Shown piece by piece: positions 44,635 through 53,174 of a DNA stretch of 64,000 bases. The notes beneath the pieces were generated by a model that saw only the letters and a list, made by a program, of their open reading frames with translations, had not been told where the DNA came from and made no database searches. Position numbers and translations under genes: made by a program. The stretch's first letter is position 1, and each line of letters starts with the position of its first letter. This stretch comes from JABDBL01 sp963845445 (lineage in GTDB: Bacteria > Cyanobacteriota > Vampirovibrionia > Obscuribacterales > Obscuribacteraceae): NCBI GenBank assembly GCA_963845445.1, contig CAWJSE010000002.1, positions 682,001-746,000 of the forward strand, read 5' to 3'.

Positions 44635-45135
44635 TTAATGCACGCCATTATTATGAAGTGCTCCGCTACGCATTGCCTCACTATACAACCTAGCACCAAA
44701 ATTTGTAGCCATTTTATCGTCTAATAAATCAGCCACATAAGCAGCATTCCAAACCAACTCGTCCATCTCTTCCTGGCTCAATCCTAGTGTTGGTCTTTGT
44801 GAAACAACCAAAACCAGATCATGGTAAACAGAAAGCGCACAAGAACTAAGATCACTGTTAAGTTCTAACAGATAACGGTAGAATTTTTCTTTATTATTTT
44901 CCGGAATATAAACCAATGGACTAGATATACGCAAAATAGTGCGCAATTCTTCATTACCTTCTTGCACAATGATATAAACTTCCGCACTGCCCTCTTTGAT
45001 CCACCAGCCAAATTCGCCAGCCGAAGGCAATTTGAACTGATTGGGGTCCAAACCACGATGCCTAAAATAAGTTTCCACCATGTGCACAGCTTCATTGAGT
45101 GTGCCATTGCTAATCTTGTGATGTCCAAATAACAT
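44635..45135 (-). CDS. YbjN-domain protein
   Basis: The 166-residue cytoplasmic protein has the YbjN/type III chaperone-like fold. It has an N-terminal helix ('NGTLNEAVHMVETYFRHRGL'), a strand-rich middle ('AEVYIIVQEGNEELRTILR', 'SPLVYIPENNKEKFYRYLLE') and a helical end ('SQEEMDELVWNAAYVADLLD'). Such proteins are suspected protein-stability or secretion-chaperone factors. Direct functional evidence is thin, so I call the fold only. It heads the minus-strand run containing the phosphatase and RNase D (36-base gap), and may be in the same operon. Confidence 0.75.
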   Translation of the reverse strand: MLFGHHKISNGTLNEAVHMVETYFRHRGLDPNQFKLPSAGEFGWWIKEGSAEVYIIVQEGNEELRTILRISSPLVYIPENNKEKFYRYLLELNSDLSSCALSVYHDLVLVVSQRPTLGLSQEEMDELVWNAAYVADLLDDKMATNFGARLYSEAMRSGALHNNGVH

Positions 45136-45292
45136 TGATTAAAATCGAATAGCCCTTACTAATACGGCTATCAGTATACTGGAAGCGAACTGAATCTGCC
45201 CACCATCTATAGTGAATAAATCTGCGCCAGCAAAAAAATTTCAATGCTTAATATAGTTAATACAAGAACGGCTCTAATATAATTTTGCCTAG

Positions 45293-45298
45293 TATAAT
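45293..45298 (+). promoter_or_regulatory. -10 element before tRNA-Asn
   Basis: A perfect TATAAT lies 20 bases before the tRNA. No good -35 hexamer is visible at the right distance, so only the -10 is annotated. Confidence 0.4.
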
Positions 45299-45317
45299 GC
45301 TGACAAATAAGCCATAT

Positions 45318-45392
45318 TCCCGAGTGGCGCAGTGGTAGCGCAGGTGACTGTTAATCACTTGGTCGTAGGTTCGAATCCTACCTCGGGAGCCA
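45318..45392 (+). tRNA. tRNA-Asn(GUU)
   Basis: A complete cloverleaf is visible. The seven-pair acceptor stem is perfect (TCCCGAG with CTCGGGA). The D arm has 'AGTGGTAGCGC'. The anticodon stem GGTGA/TCACT (one G-T pair) holds the loop CTGTTAA with anticodon GTT at 45350-45352. The T arm is GTAGG-TTCGAAT-CCTAC. The discriminator is G, and the CCA end is encoded in the genome (45390-45392). Confidence 0.97.
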
Positions 45393-45879
45393 TTTTTATA
45401 AAGCGGCAAAATATTTTGCGACAAAAGCCACCGGTGCGTCTTGTCACAAATATTTCTGATTTAAGCCATCTATGCTAATAAATAAAATTCAATTATTTCT
45501 GTCACTTTACTGACAAGCCAATATAATCTCTAAAGAAAGGATTAAAATTCTTACTCAGTTCGAAATCAATCAAAATATCTATTTTCAATAAAGCTCTTCA
45601 AGGCAAGGCCTGTTGTTAATTACTTACGATTATTGCTATTGGCATAAAAGCAGGCGAGTAATTGTCAAGACATATGCACTAGACTGAGCGCAGCAAAAAA
45701 TCACTCCTTAGTGGAGCACAAATCACTAAATAGCCAAGCAAAGCTACCTCCAGTAAGTGAGGTCAGTCTTCTGCATAATGTGGCAAGATGTAGTTGAGCG
45801 AGATTCTACGAGAGCATAAAATGCAGAGGAATCCGGTTCTATGGGTCTGTAGTTGGCACTTAAGATAGGACACGAAAAC
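45393..45879. other. Long leader/intergenic region after tRNA-Asn with a candidate promoter
   Basis: No gene-like frame is seen. A promoter-like pair sits at 45499-45527 on the plus strand: CTGTCA, 17 bases, TATAAT. A transcript from it would run about 345 bases before the next start codon. Short inverted repeats occur near 45705-45750 (CTCC/GGAG and ACCTC/GAGGT). A structured leader or a small RNA is possible, but no Rho-independent terminator is visible. Confidence 0.4.
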
Positions 45880-46188
45880 ATGGCACACGTTTTAGCAGGC
45901 AGTCATCACAATGTTCGTTCAGCGCAAATGAGTACAAAAAGCCTTATCAATCAAGCAATAACACATTCCATGATCAAAGCTGATGATGCTTTGAAAAAGG
46001 AACACTATAAGGACGCCCACAAATTCTATAGATATGCTTTGAGATTATCTGAAATGCAATTTGGCGACCAGGATTCAGTAGTAAGAAACTTACGCTTGCT
46101 AATCAAGGGGATAGATGATTTTCTTAGTCAGAAGCCAAAAATACCACAAATGGCCGCCGAAGTGGGCTGGCAAAGAATAACTGAGTAA
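45880..46188 (+). CDS. Small TPR-like hypothetical protein
   Basis: The product has 102 residues. Its centre forms a TPR-like helical pair, 'ADDALKKEHYKDAHKFYRYA', followed by 'LSEMQFGDQDSVVRNLRLL'. The rest is unrecognised. I prefer ATG 45880 (behind 'TAGGACA') over the upstream in-frame TTG at 45853. There is no signal peptide, so it is cytoplasmic and may act as a small adaptor. It converges on the NarL-type regulator. Confidence 0.65.
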   Translation: MAHVLAGSHHNVRSAQMSTKSLINQAITHSMIKADDALKKEHYKDAHKFYRYALRLSEMQFGDQDSVVRNLRLLIKGIDDFLSQKPKIPQMAAEVGWQRITE

Positions 46189-46199
46189 TTATCAATGCC

Positions 46200-46913
46200 T
46201 CACCCTACCCACCCGGCACGCACTGCCTTCAAAGCCGCCTGAGTACGGTCATTTACCGCTAACTTTTCAAAGATATGTCTGACATGAGTTTTCACAGTAT
46301 CTAAACTTACAACCAATCTTTCGGCAATCTCTTGATTGCTTAAACCATCAACAATTAAACGCAACACCTCATGCTCACGACCGGACAGCACCTCATAAGG
46401 AATATGTTGCACAAGATTAGTCTGTCCTGATTGCCCAGCTGGACCAATACAGCGAGCTACTAACACCCGAGCTATAGCCGGGTGCAGCCAAACTCCACCG
46501 TCAGCAACTGTCTTAATGGCAATGTGCAATTGGGAATTCGAGGCTTCCTTTAAACAATATCCATCTGCCCCCGCAGCAAAAGCAGCCAGAATTTGATCTG
46601 ACGATTCGCGCGAGGTAAAAACCAGTATCTTAATTTGAGGCGCTGCACTTTTGACCCTGCGACTGAGTTCAATACCATCGATTGAAGGTAAACCAATATC
46701 CATTAAAATAACGTCAGGATTGGAAGCAAGAATGTCTCTATAAGCTAGCTTACCATCAGCTGCTTCACCGACTAACTTAAAATCGGAATTGGATTCTATA
46801 ACAGCTCTAATACCAAAGCGAGTTACTTCGTGATCTTCAGCAATGAAAACTGTAACCAGGGATTTTGAGTGCGTCAATTGATCGTCTTTTCTGCCTTCAT
46901 CGTGATTTTGCAT
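46200..46913 (-). CDS. NarL/FixJ-family response regulator
   Basis: The 237-residue protein has a receiver domain, with the acidic pair in 'VFIAEDHEV', phosphoacceptor Asp in 'VILMDIGLP', the Thr position in 'ILVFTSRES' and Lys in 'GYCLKEAS'. A LuxR-type helix-turn-helix follows ('LSGREHEVLRLIVDGLSNQE', 'VSLDTVKTHVRHIFEKL'). It is a phosphorylation-dependent transcription factor. It lies 76 bases downstream of the sensor kinase gene in the same direction, so it is its probable partner. Its targets are unknown. Confidence 0.92.
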   Translation of the reverse strand: MQNHDEGRKDDQLTHSKSLVTVFIAEDHEVTRFGIRAVIESNSDFKLVGEAADGKLAYRDILASNPDVILMDIGLPSIDGIELSRRVKSAAPQIKILVFTSRESSDQILAAFAAGADGYCLKEASNSQLHIAIKTVADGGVWLHPAIARVLVARCIGPAGQSGQTNLVQHIPYEVLSGREHEVLRLIVDGLSNQEIAERLVVSLDTVKTHVRHIFEKLAVNDRTQAALKAVRAGWVG

Positions 46914-46989
46914 TTTCTTACCTTGCTTGGTTTAGCTTTTTATAACGCTTTCACTGTTACTGTCCAACTAAAAATCTAATACAGTCAAA

Positions 46990-48465
46990 TTAAACAATAT
47001 TAGCACCCACTAGCTCGTCGACAGCTCTATAAATTGGAAAATCGAGAATGAATGTTGATCCAGTTGGTTGATTAGGACTGTACTGAATAGTGCCCTGATG
47101 GGTGCGCATAATTTGATTGCAAAGAAATAATCCTAAACCCGAGCTGGCTGATTGTAAGTTACCAATTCTCCCTCGTCCGAACGGCTTAAATAATTCGTTT
47201 TCAACCTCAGCCGGAACACCAGAACCATTGTCCTTGACAAAAAGCTTCACTCTTTCACTGTTATTTTGTCCCTCGATTACTATCTTGCTTCCCGCCGGCG
47301 AGTACTTGAGCGCATTACTCAGCAAGTTGTTTAACAAATAACTTATCGCTTGAATATCGGCTAAGACAGGCTTCAAATCGCCGTTCTTTAATTCACAAAC
47401 TATAACCTGATTATTTAGTTGGGCTGTTGCTATCCATTCTTTCAAACAGCTTTCAATTATTGGTACAAGATCTTGTTCTTTAAGAAGCAGGACCTCTTCG
47501 CCTCTTGTGTAGCTAAATAACTGCAATAAGTTCTTAAGGATATGCAAGCAGTTATCATTAGCTCTACTTAGAGTTTTAATGGCATCTTCTTGATGCTCAT
47601 TTAAAGGACCAAAATTATTATTCAGCAATAACTGATAAATACGCTGTGAGCCGAGCACCGGATTCTTCAAATCATGCGCAATTATGCCCATAACCGCATC
47701 ACGCTGCCTAGACAATTCATATCGATCAGTTATGTCTTCTAACATAATAATGCCACCAGTAAATTGACGGTGCTCATTTATAATAGGCCAGACAGAAAGG
47801 TTAGCAACACTTAGCTTATTAGTAACTCTATCTGGAAATTCTAAAAATTGTTCGTTGACTGCATATGAGTTTCCCTGGACAAGGGTATCAATGAGTTCTT
47901 TTCTTGGTATACCTAGAAATATGTCAAACAAACTTTTGCCCTTGAGAGTGTCCGCTGGCACGGCAAATTTAATGAAGAAAGCAGCATTAGCCTCAGTAAT
48001 AATAAAATCTGGATCAAAACGAATTATTGAGCCCGGCGCGTGCAAAAATACCTGTCTGGCTATGTGCTGAGCAGCAAGCTCAAGTCGTTTGCGCTCTATG
48101 GCATACTTCAAGCAACGAATTATTGAGTCACCGCTCACTATGCCCTTTACTAAATAGTCTTGCGCTCCTATGCGCACAAGATCATAAGCCAATTGGCTGT
48201 CATTTAATCCTGAAAGGACCACTATGGGTATGTCAGGAAAAGATGTTCTTATGGCGGCACAGGTGTCAATACCTTTACTGTCTGGCAAAGTTAATTCTAG
48301 TAACACCGCGCCGTATAACTTATTCCAGAGAGCTTCCTTAGCCTCGCTCAAGCAGGAAGCACGCCGCAAGACAAACTGACCCTCGCCAAGGTTCATCATT
48401 ACATCAGCCACAAAAGCAGCATCAGCGTCATTGTCTTCGACAATCAATACATGGATTTGATCCAT
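46990..48465 (-). CDS. Hybrid sensor kinase: degenerate receiver + PAS + histidine kinase
   Basis: The 491-residue cytoplasmic protein starts with a receiver domain (residues 5-125). The acidic pocket is 'IVEDND', but the usual phosphoacceptor Asp is a Glu at residue 57 ('VLLELTLPD'). A PAS domain (about 145-255) follows. The kinase core has the HisKA His in 'IIAHDLKNPVLGSQ', the N box 'NLLSNALKYSP', G1 'VKDNGSGVP' and G2 'GLGLFLCNQIM'. There is no membrane segment, so the signal is intracellular or comes from a partner. The Glu may act as a phosphomimic and make the receiver a constitutive regulator of the kinase. It lies directly before the NarL-type regulator gene. Confidence 0.9.
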   Translation of the reverse strand: MDQIHVLIVEDNDADAAFVADVMMNLGEGQFVLRRASCLSEAKEALWNKLYGAVLLELTLPDSKGIDTCAAIRTSFPDIPIVVLSGLNDSQLAYDLVRIGAQDYLVKGIVSGDSIIRCLKYAIERKRLELAAQHIARQVFLHAPGSIIRFDPDFIITEANAAFFIKFAVPADTLKGKSLFDIFLGIPRKELIDTLVQGNSYAVNEQFLEFPDRVTNKLSVANLSVWPIINEHRQFTGGIIMLEDITDRYELSRQRDAVMGIIAHDLKNPVLGSQRIYQLLLNNNFGPLNEHQEDAIKTLSRANDNCLHILKNLLQLFSYTRGEEVLLLKEQDLVPIIESCLKEWIATAQLNNQVIVCELKNGDLKPVLADIQAISYLLNNLLSNALKYSPAGSKIVIEGQNNSERVKLFVKDNGSGVPAEVENELFKPFGRGRIGNLQSASSGLGLFLCNQIMRTHQGTIQYSPNQPTGSTFILDFPIYRAVDELVGANIV

Positions 48466-48675
48466 ACTAACGAATTATGCCCACCCTTAATAGCCAAATA
48501 CAGGTCTCCTCCTTAACTTATACCACTATGGCAAAGCATCTATACCGTTAACAAATTTCTGTACGACCGTACACAACTCTAAGAATATGGCTGATAATTA
48601 AACATTATGAATTACAATTAGCTAGAGTCCAAATTATTTAACGACCAGTACTAACCAATTATTCAGCTAACCCTC

Positions 48676-49863
48676 ATGCCTGCACAAGAAACCGAAATAA
48701 CAACCAATAAGAATTTAAAATTGAGGGTCAAGGATGGTCACCCCAGACCAGTAAAAATAGCCCTGGTGAGTTGTGGCTTAGGTCATATTAGACGGGGAGT
48801 AGAAGTTTCAACTGCACGTTGGTACGAAGCACTAAAGCACAATCAAGCGGTAGATGTGAGATTGTTTGCAGGTGGTGAGTATCCCGAAGCAAAAAAAATA
48901 GACAATATTCCTCGTGACTTATTACTGAAAACGATTTTAAACCCGATCGCTTATGTGAATGGACGCCGTACCTGGGAATTTTGTTATGGGTTGGAACAAA
49001 TCACTTTTGCGGCTGGCTTTGGTTCCACGCTGTTATCATGGCAACCTGATATAGTCTGGACTAAGGAAACGCCTTTTGCGCATGTTTTGGCTTTTACTAG
49101 ACCATTCTTCAACCTAAAATATAAACTGATCTTTTCTAATGGCTGTGGCTTCGAACCTGCTACTTATGCCCACTTTGACTATATACAGCATTTGCACACA
49201 GAGTCCTTTGCTAAAGCAACGCAATTTGGCATATCGCCAACTAAAATGACAGTCCTTCCAAATTTAGTGCCAAAGCCCAAGATCAGCAAAACAAAACAAG
49301 AAAGTCGTGATTATTTTGGTTATCAAAATGACGATTGGGTAATTTCCTGTGCGGCTGCCTGGAATTGCTATCACAAACGCATAGATTATCTGATTGAAGA
49401 AGTGGCCAAAATAAATGATGATAAGGTGAAGCTCCTTCTTTGTGGGCAACCAGAAACCGACACAATTTATTTAAAACAAATGGCGGAAAAACTTTTACCT
49501 AATCGAGTTCAGTGGCACACTTTACCTGCTGATCAAGTACCTATAGCACTGTTAGCCTCCGACATTTTTGTTCTGCCCAGTCTAGAAGAATTGTTCGGTG
49601 GTGTTGTGATCGAAGCTATGATGCTGGGTTTGCCTGTGATTAGCCACCAAACATCTGCTAACCGCCAATTTACCGGCTTAGATATTCCTTCCTATGATCT
49701 ATCAAAACCCGATAATTTATCTCAATACCTAATAACTGCTAAAAACTCTTCACCAGAGAGACAAAAATTAGAAAACATAGCAAATACCATTCAAAGTATT
49801 TATAGCGAAGAAGCACTCTGTCAGCAATTTGTCACTATGGCTTTAGCAGCCGCCTGTCAATAA
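48676..49863 (+). CDS. GT4-family glycosyltransferase
   Basis: The 395-residue enzyme has the GT-B fold. The N-terminal domain includes 'ALVSCGLGHIRRGVEVSTAR' and the acceptor side. The C-terminal nucleotide-sugar domain has 'ISCAAAWNCYHKRIDYLIEE', 'LLLCGQPETD' and the EX7E motif in 'PSLEELFGGVVIEAMMLGLPVI'. The donor and acceptor sugars are unknown; cell-envelope glycan synthesis is inferred from the family. It is a single transcript, convergent with the Ser/Thr kinase gene, whose end it overlaps by 7 bases. Confidence 0.88.
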   Translation: MPAQETEITTNKNLKLRVKDGHPRPVKIALVSCGLGHIRRGVEVSTARWYEALKHNQAVDVRLFAGGEYPEAKKIDNIPRDLLLKTILNPIAYVNGRRTWEFCYGLEQITFAAGFGSTLLSWQPDIVWTKETPFAHVLAFTRPFFNLKYKLIFSNGCGFEPATYAHFDYIQHLHTESFAKATQFGISPTKMTVLPNLVPKPKISKTKQESRDYFGYQNDDWVISCAAAWNCYHKRIDYLIEEVAKINDDKVKLLLCGQPETDTIYLKQMAEKLLPNRVQWHTLPADQVPIALLASDIFVLPSLEELFGGVVIEAMMLGLPVISHQTSANRQFTGLDIPSYDLSKPDNLSQYLITAKNSSPERQKLENIANTIQSIYSEEALCQQFVTMALAAACQ

Positions 49864-51113
49864 CGATAGAGTATAAATACCATCAAAAGAAGAATTATAA
49901 TCAGAACGGTAACTAAGGCTGTTAGTAAAAGCTTATTGTCGCTTAAGACCTTTTGTATGGAACTAATTTTTGACTGCGAATCTGACTGAGAAGAATTGGG
50001 ATCTATTTTTGACAGGCCCCGTACAGTTGCCGATTCAGCAACCACCAGATTCTTTGTTGCTTCTTGCCTATATAAGCCATGATCCGCCGCTGCTTTTGAA
50101 AATGGCGCACCACCCATGAGAACATAAGTTTCAACCAAAGCATGAAACATTTCTTCCATAGATTGAAAGCGATTGTCTGGTTTTTTCTCTAGAGCCTTAA
50201 ATACCAGTGCCTCCAATTGAGGAGAAACTTCAATTCCTAAAGAAGAGAATGTAGCTGGTTTTGTAGCTACATGCATTTGCATAGTATCAACAATGGTATT
50301 ACCTACCAATGGCGGAATGCCCACCAAAGCCTCATAAAACATAGTGCCCATAGAATAAATATCCGAACGCTCATCAAGGGCCTGTCCTAAGCACTGTTCC
50401 GGACTCATATAAATTGGACTGCCAAATACTTCGCCTGTTTGAGTCAAATTTTGGGGAAATTTCCCCGATGCTGGAGTTAACTTGGCTATTCCGAAATCTA
50501 ACACTTTAACAATGTCAGTGTTACCTTCATCTTGTACTAACATGATATTGCTCGACTTCAAATCTCTATGAATTACCCCTTTTCTATGGGCATGGGAAAG
50601 CGCATCACAAGCTTGCAAAAATAATTTCACTGCTCTAAATTGCTCAATTCGCTGTTCTCGCTTAATGAGCTCCGCTAGACTTTCACCAACCAGAAAATCC
50701 ATAACCAAATATGGTTGTCCGGTAGGAGCTATGCCAAAATCGTGAACAGCTATAATGTTTGGATGCTCGAGACAACTAGCTGCCTCAGCTTCGCGTTGAA
50801 ATCGCTTTTTACTAGTTTGATCGTACATAAGCTGAGACAAAAGCATTTTAATCGCTCGCACTTTATCCATGAGCAAGTGCCGAGCCTCATAAACAATACT
50901 CATGCCACCGCGGCCTACCTCAGACAAAATCTCATAGCGGTCCGCTAGTATTGTACCTATTGGTGATTCCAATCTATTACCTGCATAGCTCAAAGGCTCA
51001 GGCTCGAGAAGAGTGCGATCTTGAGGACAAAGTTCCTCCGTTGCTCCGTAAATGTGTCGACATTTGGGACAGTATCTTCTTCTCGCAACAACTGATTTAT
51101 TTAGTTCGCTCAC
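49857..51113 (-). CDS. Tail-anchored Ser/Thr protein kinase with N-terminal zinc ribbon
   Basis: The 418-residue protein begins with a Cys-rich ribbon ('RRYCPKCRHIYGATEELCPQD'), followed by a eukaryotic-type (PknB-like) kinase domain: glycine loop 'EVGRGGMSIVYEARH', catalytic loop 'VIHRDLKSSNIML', DFG in 'VLDFGIAKLT', and 'GSPIYMSPEQCLG'. A low-complexity juxtamembrane segment leads to a single C-terminal helix ('LLLTALVTVLIIILLLMVF') with only three residues after it. This tail anchor holds the kinase at the inner membrane facing the cytoplasm. No PASTA repeats are present, so it senses cytoplasmic or ribbon-bound cues. The start is GTG at 51113. Its targets are unknown. Confidence 0.93.
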   Translation of the reverse strand: MSELNKSVVARRRYCPKCRHIYGATEELCPQDRTLLEPEPLSYAGNRLESPIGTILADRYEILSEVGRGGMSIVYEARHLLMDKVRAIKMLLSQLMYDQTSKKRFQREAEAASCLEHPNIIAVHDFGIAPTGQPYLVMDFLVGESLAELIKREQRIEQFRAVKLFLQACDALSHAHRKGVIHRDLKSSNIMLVQDEGNTDIVKVLDFGIAKLTPASGKFPQNLTQTGEVFGSPIYMSPEQCLGQALDERSDIYSMGTMFYEALVGIPPLVGNTIVDTMQMHVATKPATFSSLGIEVSPQLEALVFKALEKKPDNRFQSMEEMFHALVETYVLMGGAPFSKAAADHGLYRQEATKNLVVAESATVRGLSKIDPNSSQSDSQSKISSIQKVLSDNKLLLTALVTVLIIILLLMVFILYRY

Positions 51114-51248
51114 AATAAAACTCTTTTGGATTACATTATTCGAGTTACTTTAGATAAAAATCTAACGATTGTATAACTATAATACCAAAAGCTACACTTT
51201 GCCGCTATAACATTATTGGCCGTTGATATCCAGATTTTTTGCTAAAAG

Positions 51249-51587
51249 TTAAGGCTTTGTCTTAACCGAAAGCTTGTCGACAAATTCGATGGTATTACCA
51301 GCAGGATCACTTACATATACTGATCTAGTACCATCGCGATGCTCTTTTAAAACACCAAAATCGGCGGCATTTTCCACATTAAAAGCTAAATGCGTAGGAT
51401 GCTGACTGGCTAAAACTAACGCTAAGTGAATATTAGCAAATCTGATATATGCCCAGCTTTGATCTTGATATTCCACATCACAATTAAAATGTTCTTCGTA
51501 CCAAGAAATAGCTTTACTGATATCAGTAACCTGTATAGCAATATGGTCTATGGCATCTAAAGAACCAGCTTCGCGGCTTTCTTTCAT
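51249..51587 (-). CDS. VOC/glyoxalase-family protein
   Basis: The 112-residue protein is a single-module vicinal-oxygen-chelate (VOC) domain. It has 'IDHIAIQVTDISKAISWYEE', 'YIRFANIHLALVL', 'THLAFNVENAADF' and the metal-binding 'SVYVSDPAGNTIEFVD'. The His and Glu metal ligands are at the expected places, but the substrate is not indicated. It lies 18 bases downstream of the photolyase gene and has a strong ribosome binding site ('TAGGAGTG'), so it is probably the second gene of that operon. Confidence 0.85.
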   Translation of the reverse strand: MKESREAGSLDAIDHIAIQVTDISKAISWYEEHFNCDVEYQDQSWAYIRFANIHLALVLASQHPTHLAFNVENAADFGVLKEHRDGTRSVYVSDPAGNTIEFVDKLSVKTKP

Positions 51588-51605
51588 TTGTTCACTCCTA
51601 TCTTG

Positions 51606-51992
51606 CTATGCGTATTCTTCATTCATCTGTCGCCAAGCGGCTAAAGCTTTTATTCTTGCCTGAGCGTGATCAACAATAGGATGGGGATAATCTTGCCCTA
51701 ATTTTATCTTTGTTTTCTTCAAAATTTGTTTATCAGCTAACCAAGGCGCATGAATATACTCAATTGGCAATTCCTTTAACTCTGGAACAAAGCGCTTTAT
51801 ATATGCTCCGTCCGGATCAAATTTCTTTCCCTGGCTTATCGGATTAAATACGCGAAAATATGGTATTGCGTCAGCACCGCATCCGGCTGACCATTGCCAA
51901 CCTAAGGTATTGTTGGCCAAATCAGCATCTACTAAAGTATCCCAAAACCATTTTGCCCCGTATTGCCAAGGAATCAATAAATCCTTCACCAA
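51606..51992 (-). CDS. DNA photolyase, C-terminal part (frameshifted)
   Basis: This fragment continues the photolyase from the frame break at 51991-51996. It starts with 'VKDLLIPWQYGAKWFWDTLV', then 'DADLANNTLGWQWSAGCGAD', 'FRVFNPISQG' and 'YIKRFVPELKELP', the conserved FAD-domain end of class I CPD photolyases. One base added to the T6 run on the coding strand changes 'VALFW-stop' to 'VALFLVKDLL', which is exactly the family sequence. The combined protein has about 500 residues. Confidence 0.85.
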   Translation of the reverse strand: MVKDLLIPWQYGAKWFWDTLVDADLANNTLGWQWSAGCGADAIPYFRVFNPISQGKKFDPDGAYIKRFVPELKELPIEYIHAPWLADKQILKKTKIKLGQDYPHPIVDHAQARIKALAAWRQMNEEYA

Positions 51993-53107
51993 AAAAGAGC
52001 CACAATCATTCGCACCCTGTTATGCATCCACCCCGTTTGCCAAAGCTCTCTCATACCAGCATCTACTATTGGATAACCCGTTTGACCCTTTCGCCAAATT
52101 TGCATCATTCTTTCATTAAATTGAGAAGGGAACTGATCGTATTGAGTACGCAAAGCTTTCTCGGTCATATGGGGAAAGTGAAATAAGAGATAATAGGCAA
52201 ATTCCCTCCATACTATCTCTTTCAAATAAATTTCAGCACTGTTGGTAAAACTATCATCTTGGTGTTTTTGCTTAGCTTGTTGCACAGAATGATAGATCTG
52301 TTTTGGACTTAATTGACCTAAGTGCAAATAAGGAGATAAATAAGAAACCTGCCTTTGGTCAGGACGATTACGCCCATTAGCATAATTAGCCAAATCTTTC
52401 TTGACAAAGTGTTTAAGCTGTTTTCCGGCAGCCCGGCTGCCGGCTGGCCAGCATTCAATTATATTGCCAGCCCAATTTCTCTTTGGCATCAAATTCAACT
52501 GATCAATCATCAAACCATTGGGCCAAATTTTTGGACTCAATAAACTTGACAGAGATCTTTGGGGGGCTTCTGCTTCACCACGATTCAAACAAGCACGCCT
52601 GAACGCTGTATATACTTGGTACGGTTTTTCGTTCTTTTGCATAATTTCCCAAGGCTCATACAATAACGAACCATTAAAGCTAGCGACGTTTATTCCTGCT
52701 TTAGCCTTCAATACATCTCTAATCACTTTATCTCTTGCCATAATTTGAGGCTCATAGCGCCTGTTCCAAAAAATGCCCACGGAGCTAGTCTCCTTTATCA
52801 GAGTGGTAAGCTCACTCAGCGTGCTCCCCTGTCTAATTATTAGTCTTGACCCCAGCTGTTCCAACTCTTCATTGAAAGCCAGAAGAGATTGATGTAGCCA
52901 AACTTGGCTGGCTGCCCCCGGTGACCAAGGATATTCTTCTTGCGGCGACCAAATATAAAGGGGAATCAAAGGCAGACCCGTGGCAACTGCAGCTAAAAGA
53001 GCAGGATTATCTTCCAGACGCAAATCTTGTCTGAACCATACAATTACGGGTCCTGAACCAAGATACTGATCGAATTCGCTTCTATGTGAACTATTCACAA
53101 AATCCAC
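51986..53107 (-). CDS. phrB: Deoxyribodipyrimidine photolyase (class I), N-terminal part
   Basis: This light-driven repair enzyme for cyclobutane pyrimidine dimers belongs to the cryptochrome/photolyase family. The N-terminal antenna domain shows 'PVIVWFRQDLRLEDNPALLA', 'FWNRRYEPQI' and 'SFNGSLLYEPWEIM'. The FAD domain begins with 'YLSPYLHLGQLSPKQIYHSV', then 'EIVWREFAYYLLFHFP' and 'YPIVDAGMRELWQTGWMHNR'. The frame stops after 'RMIVALFW'; the rest of the protein lies in the adjacent frame. Because all catalytic blocks are present in the two frames, the gene is probably intact and the break is a one-base sequence error. Confidence 0.9.
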   Translation of the reverse strand: MDFVNSSHRSEFDQYLGSGPVIVWFRQDLRLEDNPALLAAVATGLPLIPLYIWSPQEEYPWSPGAASQVWLHQSLLAFNEELEQLGSRLIIRQGSTLSELTTLIKETSSVGIFWNRRYEPQIMARDKVIRDVLKAKAGINVASFNGSLLYEPWEIMQKNEKPYQVYTAFRRACLNRGEAEAPQRSLSSLLSPKIWPNGLMIDQLNLMPKRNWAGNIIECWPAGSRAAGKQLKHFVKKDLANYANGRNRPDQRQVSYLSPYLHLGQLSPKQIYHSVQQAKQKHQDDSFTNSAEIYLKEIVWREFAYYLLFHFPHMTEKALRTQYDQFPSQFNERMMQIWRKGQTGYPIVDAGMRELWQTGWMHNRVRMIVALFW

Positions 53108-53174
53108 TAAACTTAAGTAGTTAAAATAGTACAGTGAATTGATGAAATAAACAAAGAAGATTCTGGTGATATAC

